Source of the DNA: an uncultured Ignavibacteria bacterium | Lineage (GTDB): Bacteria > Bacteroidota > Ignavibacteria > Ch128b | Assembly: GCA_937944105.1 (NCBI GenBank) | Contig: CALDZP010000003.1 | Span: 29,480 to 93,479, forward strand | Reading direction: 5' to 3' | DNA: 64,000 nt | In this document: positions 46,926-54,322 of the stretch, piece after piece | Layout: each line of letters opens with the position of its first letter | Numbering within the stretch: position 1 is the stretch's first letter | Program-made: the position numbers and the translations under genes | The notes under the pieces: generated by a model | What the model was told of the DNA's origin: nothing | The model's database searches: none | What the model saw: the letters and a program-made list of their open reading frames with translations, nothing else

Positions 46926-46983
46926 AAGGAACTAAAAAGATTTCAAGTAAATCGAACAATAAGAAAACATAGGAAGGAATGAT

Positions 46984-47220
46984 TCAATCTTGATTATCAT
47001 CAGGCGGTGTAATCATAAAAAGTTTAGAACACATTTCTCCTTTGAACTTACCTGTTTTTTTACAATTATGGAAATTTTTAATAACAGCATCGAGATCTTT
47101 AGCATCTTCAGATACAGAAAAATTCTCGAGAGCTTCTCCGCATTCGGTACAAAATATTATATCAGATTTTTCTTCTTGAAGTTCAAGTTCAAACTTCTTT
47201 TTGTTTATTTTCTTTTTCAT
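46984..47220 (-). CDS. Small protein with Cys-pair motifs, unknown function
   Basis: This is a 78-residue hydrophilic protein with 'FCTECGEAL' (a CxxC knuckle) and a later 'HNCKKTGKF' and 'EMCSKLF', which together could make one zinc site. A lysine-rich start ('MKKKINKKKFELEL') suggests RNA or DNA binding, but no family is recognised. The stop is 10 bp from the next gene. Probably real, given the neighbours. Confidence 0.6.
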   Translation of the reverse strand: MKKKINKKKFELELQEEKSDIIFCTECGEALENFSVSEDAKDLDAVIKNFHNCKKTGKFKGEMCSKLFMITPPDDNQD

Positions 47221-47230
47221 CTTGTTTCTC

Positions 47231-47542
47231 TTAGTTTTTAGGTTCCCATTCTAATCCACCACAAGGAACATAGTTTTCAGTCGGATGTTCATCAAGTTTT
47301 GTACAAAGAACTGCTGTTTCATCAAAATAAAAACAACTGCTACAAAGTGTAGAATTAATAATCGGCGATGATTTTTCTTTAAATATATCATATTGAATCA
47401 AAGCTGGATGAATCACCACGACATAAATAGAAACAATTCCCAGTACCCACCAAGTTCCATAATCTATGTAGTAAAACAAAATCCACAATCCAGTAATTGT
47501 CAAAGCAAGGCGAACAAGCGCCCAAAAAACAATGTGTCCCAT
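47231..47542 (-). CDS. Small membrane protein with C-terminal cysteine cluster
   Basis: This is a 103-residue protein with two hydrophobic helices in the first 50 residues ('LVRLALTITGLWILFYYIDY', 'WVLGIVSIYVVVIHPALI'). A soluble tail follows with four cysteines: 'LCSSCFYFDETAVLC' and 'YVPCGGLEWEP'. This tail resembles a small metal-binding domain. It is probably paired with the Cys-rich protein downstream. Function unknown. Confidence 0.68.
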   Translation of the reverse strand: MGHIVFWALVRLALTITGLWILFYYIDYGTWWVLGIVSIYVVVIHPALIQYDIFKEKSSPIINSTLCSSCFYFDETAVLCTKLDEHPTENYVPCGGLEWEPKN

Positions 47543-47628
47543 CTCAGCTCCAATCTCTTATTCAAAAATTTGAAAGCTCTTTGCTAGCAAAAATAAGCTT
47601 AATGCAGTTTAAATATCCACATTAAAAT

Positions 47629-49269
47629 TCATCTTAAATAGATCATTTTCTTGATTTTGCTCATTGCACCCAATTGTAATTTATAGTAATAAATTCCACC
47701 ACTTAAATTATAATCTTCTGCATCAAACACTATTTCATATTTTCCTGCTCTTGCAATTTGATCGAGAACTTTTACTATTTCTTTACCGAGTAAGTTATAA
47801 ATACTCAAAGAAATATTCTTTGAATCTTGCTGATCTACGATAGATTGTGGGATTGTAAAAACAATTTTTGTTCTTGAATTAAATGGATTAGGAAAATTCT
47901 GAAATAATTCAAATTGTATAGGTAATATTTCATTCTCAACTGATGTTAATAAGATGTTAAGTTTACGATGTGAACTTGGTAAGCCCCAACCCAAACCATT
48001 ATGTGCGGTTACTCTCCAAAAATAATCACCGCTCAAGTTATACCTTATAACATTTAGATTTAAGACAGTATCAACTAAAGTAGTATCAATTATTTTGTAA
48101 ATAAAACCAGAATCAGATGCAATTTCCAGCCTATAAAGATCAACATCAGGAATTGATTTTGACCATACAAAACTTATATCAACTGGATTAACCAGAATTG
48201 CTTGATCTTGAGGATAAATTAATTGTACCTGCGAAGGTAAATTCAGCGGCAAAGTTTTAAATTTATTTATGTTTGACCATTCACTAGCAGCATAACTTGA
48301 AATTGCTTTTACTCTCCAATAGTACCATGTTTCTCTAGCTAATTTCACCAGCGATTTAAATGTATCTACTAATGTAGTGTCAGAAAATATTTTATTTGCA
48401 AAAAGACTATCAGTTGCTACTTCCAAGCCATAATTGGTAGCGTTGGAAATTCTATTCCAGCTTAAATTTAAATTAACTGGTTGGTTTGTAGAGTTATCTG
48501 GAGGATACAATGGTGAGGGTGTTGCTAAAAATATATTTGCCTTTCTAATGGCAGCCTGGTAAACCTCTTTTGTGCTTTGATTCTGAATAAAGACGACAAC
48601 ATGAGAATTATAAAGTTTCCATGACGAATTCCAGTTGAAAATTCTTGTGAATGTCTTTGTTTCATTTGGATTGATTGTAAATACTTCACCAGTATGATTA
48701 GGATACATCTTTCTCATAACAAAATTATGAATCGGATCTCCATTTGTACCAGTATAATTAATATTAGATTCCACAATTGCAGTATGTAACACAAGATTTC
48801 CTGCGGGAATAGAATTATTATCTGCTGTAACCCTTATCGTTAAATTACCACCTTGCACAGAATCAACATTACCAAGGATTTTAATTTCGAACTGACTGGT
48901 AGTTATGATTGAATTTTGAATCAGAACAATCCAGTTACCGGCTGAAGAGGAACCATCAGCAATACCATTTACAATTCCTCTTGGTACATAGTTAGTGGAG
49001 TAATAATTTGTTCGTCCCTGATTTTCGGTGACATTTGCATGATAAAATGGATCATTACCTGGAGAAGGCCACCAAACATGATATTTAATAACCGCCACTC
49101 TGTCTTTATTATTGTAATTTTTTAACCAGTTATCAAAATATGGATTTTGAGATGCACAGGGTGGACACGTTGTGCTTGTAAAAATTTCGGCAAGAACTGT
49201 TCTTTCGAACGCATTTAAATTCAAGTGAACTAAAAACAAAAAAAATAGTGCAGTAAAAATTATTTTCAT
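47629..49269 (-). CDS. Secreted thioredoxin-like (Omp28-type) protein with FN3 repeats and T9SS sorting domain
   Basis: This is a 546-residue exported protein. After the signal peptide comes an Omp28-like thioredoxin fold with a CxxC active site in 'TSTTCPPCASQNPYFD'. Two fibronectin-III-like modules follow ('PLYPPDNSTNQPVNLNLSW' and 'PQDQAILVNPVDISFVW'). The C-terminal type IX sorting domain starts 'QNFPNPFNSRTKI' and ends 'KIKKMIYLR'. It should be secreted to the surface, perhaps as a disulfide-handling protein. It is the last gene of a four-gene cluster. Confidence 0.83.
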   Translation of the reverse strand: MKIIFTALFFLFLVHLNLNAFERTVLAEIFTSTTCPPCASQNPYFDNWLKNYNNKDRVAVIKYHVWWPSPGNDPFYHANVTENQGRTNYYSTNYVPRGIVNGIADGSSSAGNWIVLIQNSIITTSQFEIKILGNVDSVQGGNLTIRVTADNNSIPAGNLVLHTAIVESNINYTGTNGDPIHNFVMRKMYPNHTGEVFTINPNETKTFTRIFNWNSSWKLYNSHVVVFIQNQSTKEVYQAAIRKANIFLATPSPLYPPDNSTNQPVNLNLSWNRISNATNYGLEVATDSLFANKIFSDTTLVDTFKSLVKLARETWYYWRVKAISSYAASEWSNINKFKTLPLNLPSQVQLIYPQDQAILVNPVDISFVWSKSIPDVDLYRLEIASDSGFIYKIIDTTLVDTVLNLNVIRYNLSGDYFWRVTAHNGLGWGLPSSHRKLNILLTSVENEILPIQFELFQNFPNPFNSRTKIVFTIPQSIVDQQDSKNISLSIYNLLGKEIVKVLDQIARAGKYEIVFDAEDYNLSGGIYYYKLQLGAMSKIKKMIYLR

Positions 49270-49279
49270 AAAACCTCCA

Positions 49280-50911
49280 TTAAATATTTGAACTTAATGA
49301 AAGACGAAAGCCATCGAATGGTAAAACCTGTCGGCAGATTCCGTTTGAACAAACTGTTCCACCCCTCTCTTTGCCATAAGTGATAATAAGAGTATGATTT
49401 GTACTAATTCTCATACCTCCTTCTACAACTAACCAATTTTTTCGGTTTTCTTCTTCAAATTTATTAGTTGTAAACTCAAAACGAAATCCAAAAGTAATCA
49501 TAGAATTAAGTGTTGTCGATGCTGCTAAAAGATGATTATAATATTTTTCAGATTGTGGAAAATGAAACACCCATTGTGATTCAGAGATTAATTTCGAGCT
49601 TATCTTATCACTCCAAACATATTGAATTTCCAGTGGAAAAGTTGTCAATCGCAATGGTTGAATAGGATTGTAAAAATTCATTTGATCATTTGTTGTTTCG
49701 CTTCTTCTATTTATTCCAAATCTCAAATACGAATCTGAATTATTCGGGAAGAAATATTCCAGTTCAAGATATATTTCCCAGAAAGGTGAACGCAATTTGT
49801 TTAATGATGGAACTAAATCGCTACCTATTTTTTTCTTTTCATATTGAAAAGTTGTTTGGTTTAATTCAAAATCAAAATGTCTTGATGCCATTGCAAAATT
49901 TGCATTGAGATTTACTCCATCGGAGAGATTAAAAAAAGCATCAAATTGAAAACCAACTTCATCATTAAAATCAACAACATGAGGATTTCGTTGCGTCAGG
50001 GAAAAAAGATGTTCTTTATGAACAATCGGTGGATTTTGAAATGGTAATGTTCGGGTAGGTCTAAATGGATCTGATTTTCTTAAAGGATCAACAATATCAA
50101 ATCTATAATCTTTGAATTCAAAAGTTACTCCAAATCCTTCATTTGAATAAGATAATGATGTATATAAACCTGAACCTTTCGCAGTATCTTTGCCTCCCAG
50201 ACTTGTTCTTTTAATTGCATAAGAGACAAATAAATCTAATGACCCCAGTCTTGACTTGATAAAAAATTCTGGGATGTTTACCTCAATCGTATCAAATTGT
50301 GAAATCAAACCTGGCAATTTTCCTTCTGACCATACATAGTTTGTTCCCAGAGTTAAATTCTTAACAGGAGAAATTTCAATTGAACCAGCACGAATTTTAT
50401 ATTTCTCAATCCTGTTAGTTAACAAATAAAGACTTAATGGTTCAAAGAAATTTAAGTCGCCTCCAACTAATTGAGCCCTTAAAAAATCGTTTTCATACTT
50501 AACTCTGATACCCTCCATTCCATTATCAAATGCAAGATTACGATTCTCAAAAAGATTAAGAGAGAGACCCCTTGCAAAAAGAGTATAAAAATCACCTGCA
50601 CGAAAATTTAATCCATAAGATTCAAACTCAACATATTTCTTTTTTAGTCCAACAAAATCAAGTCCATATTCAGGAGGTTTACTGTATTCAATTCGAAAGC
50701 CTACTGTTGTTTTTGGAATAAAAATTCTGACATCTGAAAAATTTTCGAAATATTCTTTCTTCTGTTTTTTTCTGCTTTCACCAATAAACTCAAAACCCTT
50801 ACCAAATTTCAAAGAGTTAAAGATAGAAGTAGCTATCTCTTGAGATAATAAAAACTTTGATGAAATTAATAAGAAAAATAAGATGAATTTTAATTTTAGA
50901 TTGAACAACAT
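49280..50911 (-). CDS. Outer-membrane beta-barrel protein (DUF6029-like)
   Basis: This is a 543-residue exported protein (signal peptide about 1-24, ending FLLS). Its middle strands include 'GDFYTLFARGLSLNLFENRN' and the rest is a regular beta-barrel pattern with 'DGFRLSLSSNI' at the C-terminus. I think it fits DUF6029 of Bacteroidota but cannot verify that. It lies 10 bp from the T9SS thioredoxin-like gene and 18 bp from tlpA-like. A porin or anchor role for the cluster is plausible. Confidence 0.68.
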   Translation of the reverse strand: MLFNLKLKFILFFLLISSKFLLSQEIATSIFNSLKFGKGFEFIGESRKKQKKEYFENFSDVRIFIPKTTVGFRIEYSKPPEYGLDFVGLKKKYVEFESYGLNFRAGDFYTLFARGLSLNLFENRNLAFDNGMEGIRVKYENDFLRAQLVGGDLNFFEPLSLYLLTNRIEKYKIRAGSIEISPVKNLTLGTNYVWSEGKLPGLISQFDTIEVNIPEFFIKSRLGSLDLFVSYAIKRTSLGGKDTAKGSGLYTSLSYSNEGFGVTFEFKDYRFDIVDPLRKSDPFRPTRTLPFQNPPIVHKEHLFSLTQRNPHVVDFNDEVGFQFDAFFNLSDGVNLNANFAMASRHFDFELNQTTFQYEKKKIGSDLVPSLNKLRSPFWEIYLELEYFFPNNSDSYLRFGINRRSETTNDQMNFYNPIQPLRLTTFPLEIQYVWSDKISSKLISESQWVFHFPQSEKYYNHLLAASTTLNSMITFGFRFEFTTNKFEEENRKNWLVVEGGMRISTNHTLIITYGKERGGTVCSNGICRQVLPFDGFRLSLSSNI

Positions 50912-50929
50912 ACTCCTCCTGTTAAAAAA

Positions 50930-51424
50930 TTAATTCTTTTTGCTGAGAATGTTTTCCCAATCCTTTATTATTTCCTTTTCATCACCAGGTACATAACTAT
51001 TTCTAATTTTTACTATTTCACCTTTTTGATTAATCAATAAAGAATAAGGCAAGTTTTTACCATTAAACTTTTGAAAAACCTCCGAATTAGGATCTAACAA
51101 AACATCAAACGAAAATTTCTGTGAAGCTACGAACGATTTTACTTTAGCCATACTTTTAGGAGAATCGATATTAATTGCAAGTAACTTAAGCCCCTTAAGT
51201 TTATACTGCTCATAAATCTGATTCAATACTTTCAATTCAGCACGACATGGTGCACACCAGATAGCCCAGAAATTTAAATAAACAGGACCTTCTTTTAATA
51301 ACTCGTAGAGCGAAACTTTTTCACCATTTATAGATTCGAGCTTAAAATCTGGAACAACTTTTTGTTGACCCCTTAAAGATAACGAGAAGAATATAAAAGA
51401 AAGAAAAAATATCATAAGTTTCAT
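50930..51424 (-). CDS. TlpA/ResA-like thiol-disulfide oxidoreductase
   Basis: This is a 164-residue exported thioredoxin. The signal peptide (about 1-20) is followed by 'VPDFKLESINGEKVSL' and the active site WCAPC in 'YLNFWAIWCAPCRAEL', with the cis-Pro loop 'LPYSLLINQKGEIV'. It would keep cysteines reduced in the periplasm, for example for cytochrome maturation. It is upstream of the barrel gene within the same cluster. Confidence 0.9.
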   Translation of the reverse strand: MKLMIFFLSFIFFSLSLRGQQKVVPDFKLESINGEKVSLYELLKEGPVYLNFWAIWCAPCRAELKVLNQIYEQYKLKGLKLLAINIDSPKSMAKVKSFVASQKFSFDVLLDPNSEVFQKFNGKNLPYSLLINQKGEIVKIRNSYVPGDEKEIIKDWENILSKKN

Positions 51425-51452
51425 GTATCACCTCATTTTAATACAAGTATTT

Positions 51453-52850
51453 TCATTTCAAATAAACCATTTTTTTTATTGCCGAAAAATTTTTTGTCTT
51501 CAAATGATAAAAATAAATTCCGCTCGGTAAATCACTTTTTGAGGTTAATTCTGAAAAATTTAAATGATGTTTGTAAACTCCTGAATCTAAACTTTCGAAG
51601 TTAATCTTATAAATTATCTCACCAAGAAAGTTATATACACTTAATTCAACAATTGAATTTTCTGCTACACCATAAACTATAGTTGTGATTGAATTAAATG
51701 GATTGGGAAAATTTTGAGATAAAAAAAATCCATCTGTTTGAATGTGTGAATCTGAAACATCTGTTATTAATGTGGTAAAGTACCATATTTCAGATGAAGA
51801 ACTCAATCCAGAAAAACTATTAGCCATCACTTTCCAGAAATAAGTTTTATTTGGAAATAAATTATCGGAGACATAAAATGTGTCAAAAATTGTTTGATTT
51901 ACTACAGGATTAGAAAAGCTTGAATCTTCAGCAACTAACAATGAATAATTTTCAGCACCTTGAGAAACAAACCACTTAAACTCAACAGGCAACGAAACAC
52001 CCGAAGCCCCCTTTGGCGGGGAATTCAAAACTGGTGGCAATGGAGGATTTGACTTTGTGGTAAAACTCCAAATTTGAGAAAATAAACTCCAGCCAGCATT
52101 GTTTTTTGCTCGTACTCTCCAGTAATATTTTGTTTGAGATTGTAGTTGAACAGTTTTTTGATTTGTTTGAATTGTTGAATCATTTAATACTAAACTGGAA
52201 AAATTTGAATCAGTTGAAATTTGAAGATGATAATTTGTAGAACCATTAACCTGTGTCCATTTAAGTAGCGGATTTATCACTACATTAACTGAACCATTTG
52301 CTGGTAAAATTAAATCTGGTGGTGAGGGTGGAAGTTGACCTGTAAGATTATAGGTAATTATCATTTTCAGTTTATTTATGATGTTAGGATTTGTTACAAC
52401 TAAACTATCTTTACCAATCATATTTTTATTGACGACAATTCCCCCAAAAAAATCCTGGAGAAGTCCAGAGACGCCCGAAGGTAAATTCCATGAGATTGTA
52501 ATTGTTGTACCACTTCCAATTTGATATCTTAATTCATGAATTCGTTGTCCTTTTGTTGTATCTGTTCCATTTCTATAATCTTTTAATACACCTTCACCGA
52601 GTTCTGGAATATCTATATCATAACCTACAAATCGTGCATCAAAAATACCTGAGGGTGGAATAGGAGGTTGTTCCATTTCATCAAGATGGGTATCTATTCC
52701 GTTTGTTGCTGTTGGATCAAGTCCGAAATACAAAACCCTGCTACGAAATCCATCAGAAACATTTAATGGAATATTTATTTGTGGTATTATTTGAGCAATC
52801 AAGTTAGCAGATAAAAAGAAAATAACCAGAAAAATATATTTCAGTTTCAT
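51453..52850 (-). CDS. Secreted protein with two FN3-like domains and T9SS sorting domain
   Basis: This protein of about 465 residues has a signal peptide ending LIAQ. An N-terminal domain of unknown type (about 130 residues) is followed by two FN3-like modules beginning 'PPDLILPANGSVNVVINPLL' and 'PPVLNSPPKGASGVSLPVEF'. The type IX sorting domain ('LSQNFPNPFNSITTI') ends 'FSAIKKMVYLK'. The ATG at 52850 has GGAAG ahead of it, so I prefer it to the ORF start. Likely a surface adhesin or scaffold. First gene of the four-gene cluster. Confidence 0.82.
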   Translation of the reverse strand: MKLKYIFLVIFFLSANLIAQIIPQINIPLNVSDGFRSRVLYFGLDPTATNGIDTHLDEMEQPPIPPSGIFDARFVGYDIDIPELGEGVLKDYRNGTDTTKGQRIHELRYQIGSGTTITISWNLPSGVSGLLQDFFGGIVVNKNMIGKDSLVVTNPNIINKLKMIITYNLTGQLPPSPPDLILPANGSVNVVINPLLKWTQVNGSTNYHLQISTDSNFSSLVLNDSTIQTNQKTVQLQSQTKYYWRVRAKNNAGWSLFSQIWSFTTKSNPPLPPVLNSPPKGASGVSLPVEFKWFVSQGAENYSLLVAEDSSFSNPVVNQTIFDTFYVSDNLFPNKTYFWKVMANSFSGLSSSSEIWYFTTLITDVSDSHIQTDGFFLSQNFPNPFNSITTIVYGVAENSIVELSVYNFLGEIIYKINFESLDSGVYKHHLNFSELTSKSDLPSGIYFYHLKTKNFSAIKKMVYLK

Positions 52851-52895
52851 GACTTCCATTGTTATTTATTTATGCTAAGATAAAAGATTTATTGA

Positions 52896-53564
52896 TTACT
52901 TTCCCGATTTATTTAATAAGCTTCTAAATAATATTTTTAACTCACTTAAATTATTCAAAACAGGAACTCTACATTTATCAAGTTCTTTTTTTGATTGATG
53001 CCCTGAAGAAACTAAAATACAATCACAACCAAGTGCAAGGGATACTTCATAATCATGAACTGTATCGCCAATTAATATCACTTCATCTGAATTCAAATTA
53101 AGAATTTTCATCAATTTTTTGCCAAGGTTTATTTTACTTTCAGCATAAATATTATCAAGTCCAACGATATTCTTAAAATACTTATCAAGGTTATATTCTT
53201 TCACAATTTCAATTAAAGTGTTTTGAGAATAAGCTGAAAGGATTGATTGTTCGATTCCTGTTTCATAAAAATAATTAAGAATCTCAATTGCATTTTCAGC
53301 TAAACCAGCCTCATATTTTTTACCCTCATATCTCTCCATCCATTCCTTACCAATTTTGAAAAAATCCAGCTTATTTAGATCAAATCCTACCCTTCGATAA
53401 TATTCGACGACAGGGAAAGTAAAAATTTCACGATACCTATCTTTTGTAATTCTCTGAAGTCCATATTTCTCAAGTAACCAATTTATATTATCAACACACA
53501 GATCAACATCATCCAAAAGAGTTCCATTCCAGTCCCAGATTATGTGATTCACATTTTTAATCAT
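52896..53564 (-). CDS. HAD family hydrolase (phosphoglycolate-phosphatase-like)
   Basis: This is a 222-residue haloacid-dehalogenase-fold phosphatase. The nucleophile motif is 'IIWDWNGTLLDD' and motif IV is 'VILIGDTVHDYEVSLALGC'. A helical cap (about residues 20-95) places it in the Gph/PGP-like subgroup. The substrate is unknown; 2-phosphoglycolate or a nucleotide are candidates. Its stop lies 37 bp before the T9SS gene and probably ends the operon running from DUF2752. Confidence 0.88.
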   Translation of the reverse strand: MIKNVNHIIWDWNGTLLDDVDLCVDNINWLLEKYGLQRITKDRYREIFTFPVVEYYRRVGFDLNKLDFFKIGKEWMERYEGKKYEAGLAENAIEILNYFYETGIEQSILSAYSQNTLIEIVKEYNLDKYFKNIVGLDNIYAESKINLGKKLMKILNLNSDEVILIGDTVHDYEVSLALGCDCILVSSGHQSKKELDKCRVPVLNNLSELKILFRSLLNKSGK

Positions 53565-53588
53565 CAGTTCAATTATTTATTTAATGTT

Positions 53589-53939
53589 TTATCCCTTTTT
53601 GATGATCATTGCAACTTCTCTTGCCACATTTGAATTGTATTCAAAAGCAAGTTTTTTATGATTTATTAAATCTATTATCGTTCCAATGAAGCAAATTCCA
53701 GCTGTAAGTAAATAAAGTATTCCCATTCCAATTTGATTGAGAATAAACCGATGAATTCCACTAATACCAAGAAACCCCACCAGTGCAGTTAACAAAATTA
53801 GCATTGGTTCTTTTCTTCTTGTTCTATAAATATTTGAAAATTGTAACAGCTGTTGTTCATCGAATCCACTAACCAGATTCTGAACAAACATTAATTCTTC
53901 ACCCTCAAGTTCGGGAAGGTAGTTAAGTATATTTGACAT
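53589..53939 (-). CDS. TM2 domain-containing membrane protein
   Basis: This is a 116-residue protein with an N-terminal soluble segment and a TM2 domain: two helices joined by a short turn in 'ALVGFLGISGIHRFILNQIGM' and 'LYLLTAGICFIGTIIDLI'. The motif 'GIHRFI' fits the TM2 consensus (usually GxHRFY). Its function is unknown. The start overlaps the DUF2752 gene by 17 bp. Confidence 0.87.
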   Translation of the reverse strand: MSNILNYLPELEGEELMFVQNLVSGFDEQQLLQFSNIYRTRRKEPMLILLTALVGFLGISGIHRFILNQIGMGILYLLTAGICFIGTIIDLINHKKLAFEYNSNVAREVAMIIKKG

Positions 53940-54243
53940 TTCGTTCTCTCCTGATATTTTTTATTAAAGTTAAGATACGATAAGAAATTACTATTAGTGC
54001 GAAAATCCCAAGTGGATGAGTTTTTAAAGAATTAATTATTTGAAAATTAAAGAGGTAAGATATAGATTTTCCAAGTCCACAACCAGGACACCAATTAAAT
54101 CCGAGATGTTTTACTGGACAGAATGACAAATCAGTTTGGGCTAAACTATTGATAAAAAGATAAATTAGACCCATTGTCCAGAAAATCAATTCGATATTAT
54201 TATTAATGAGTTTGAAAATCTTTTTAAATAATCCTTGCATCAT
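53923..54243 (-). CDS. DUF2752 family membrane protein
   Basis: This is a 106-residue membrane protein with the DUF2752 signature 'WCPGCGLGKSISYLF' after a first helix, then 'HPLGIFALIVISYRI'. The CPGCG motif is its conserved part. Function is unknown, though the family often sits next to TM2 proteins, as here. Two ATGs are in tandem at the start and the choice does not matter. Confidence 0.88.
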   Translation of the reverse strand: MMQGLFKKIFKLINNNIELIFWTMGLIYLFINSLAQTDLSFCPVKHLGFNWCPGCGLGKSISYLFNFQIINSLKTHPLGIFALIVISYRILTLIKNIRRERNVKYT

Positions 54244-54322
54244 TAATTATTTATTGACGATTAAATGTAACAAAAGTTATATTCACAATGCAAAATAAAA
54301 ATAAAATAAAAGAGTAAACAGT

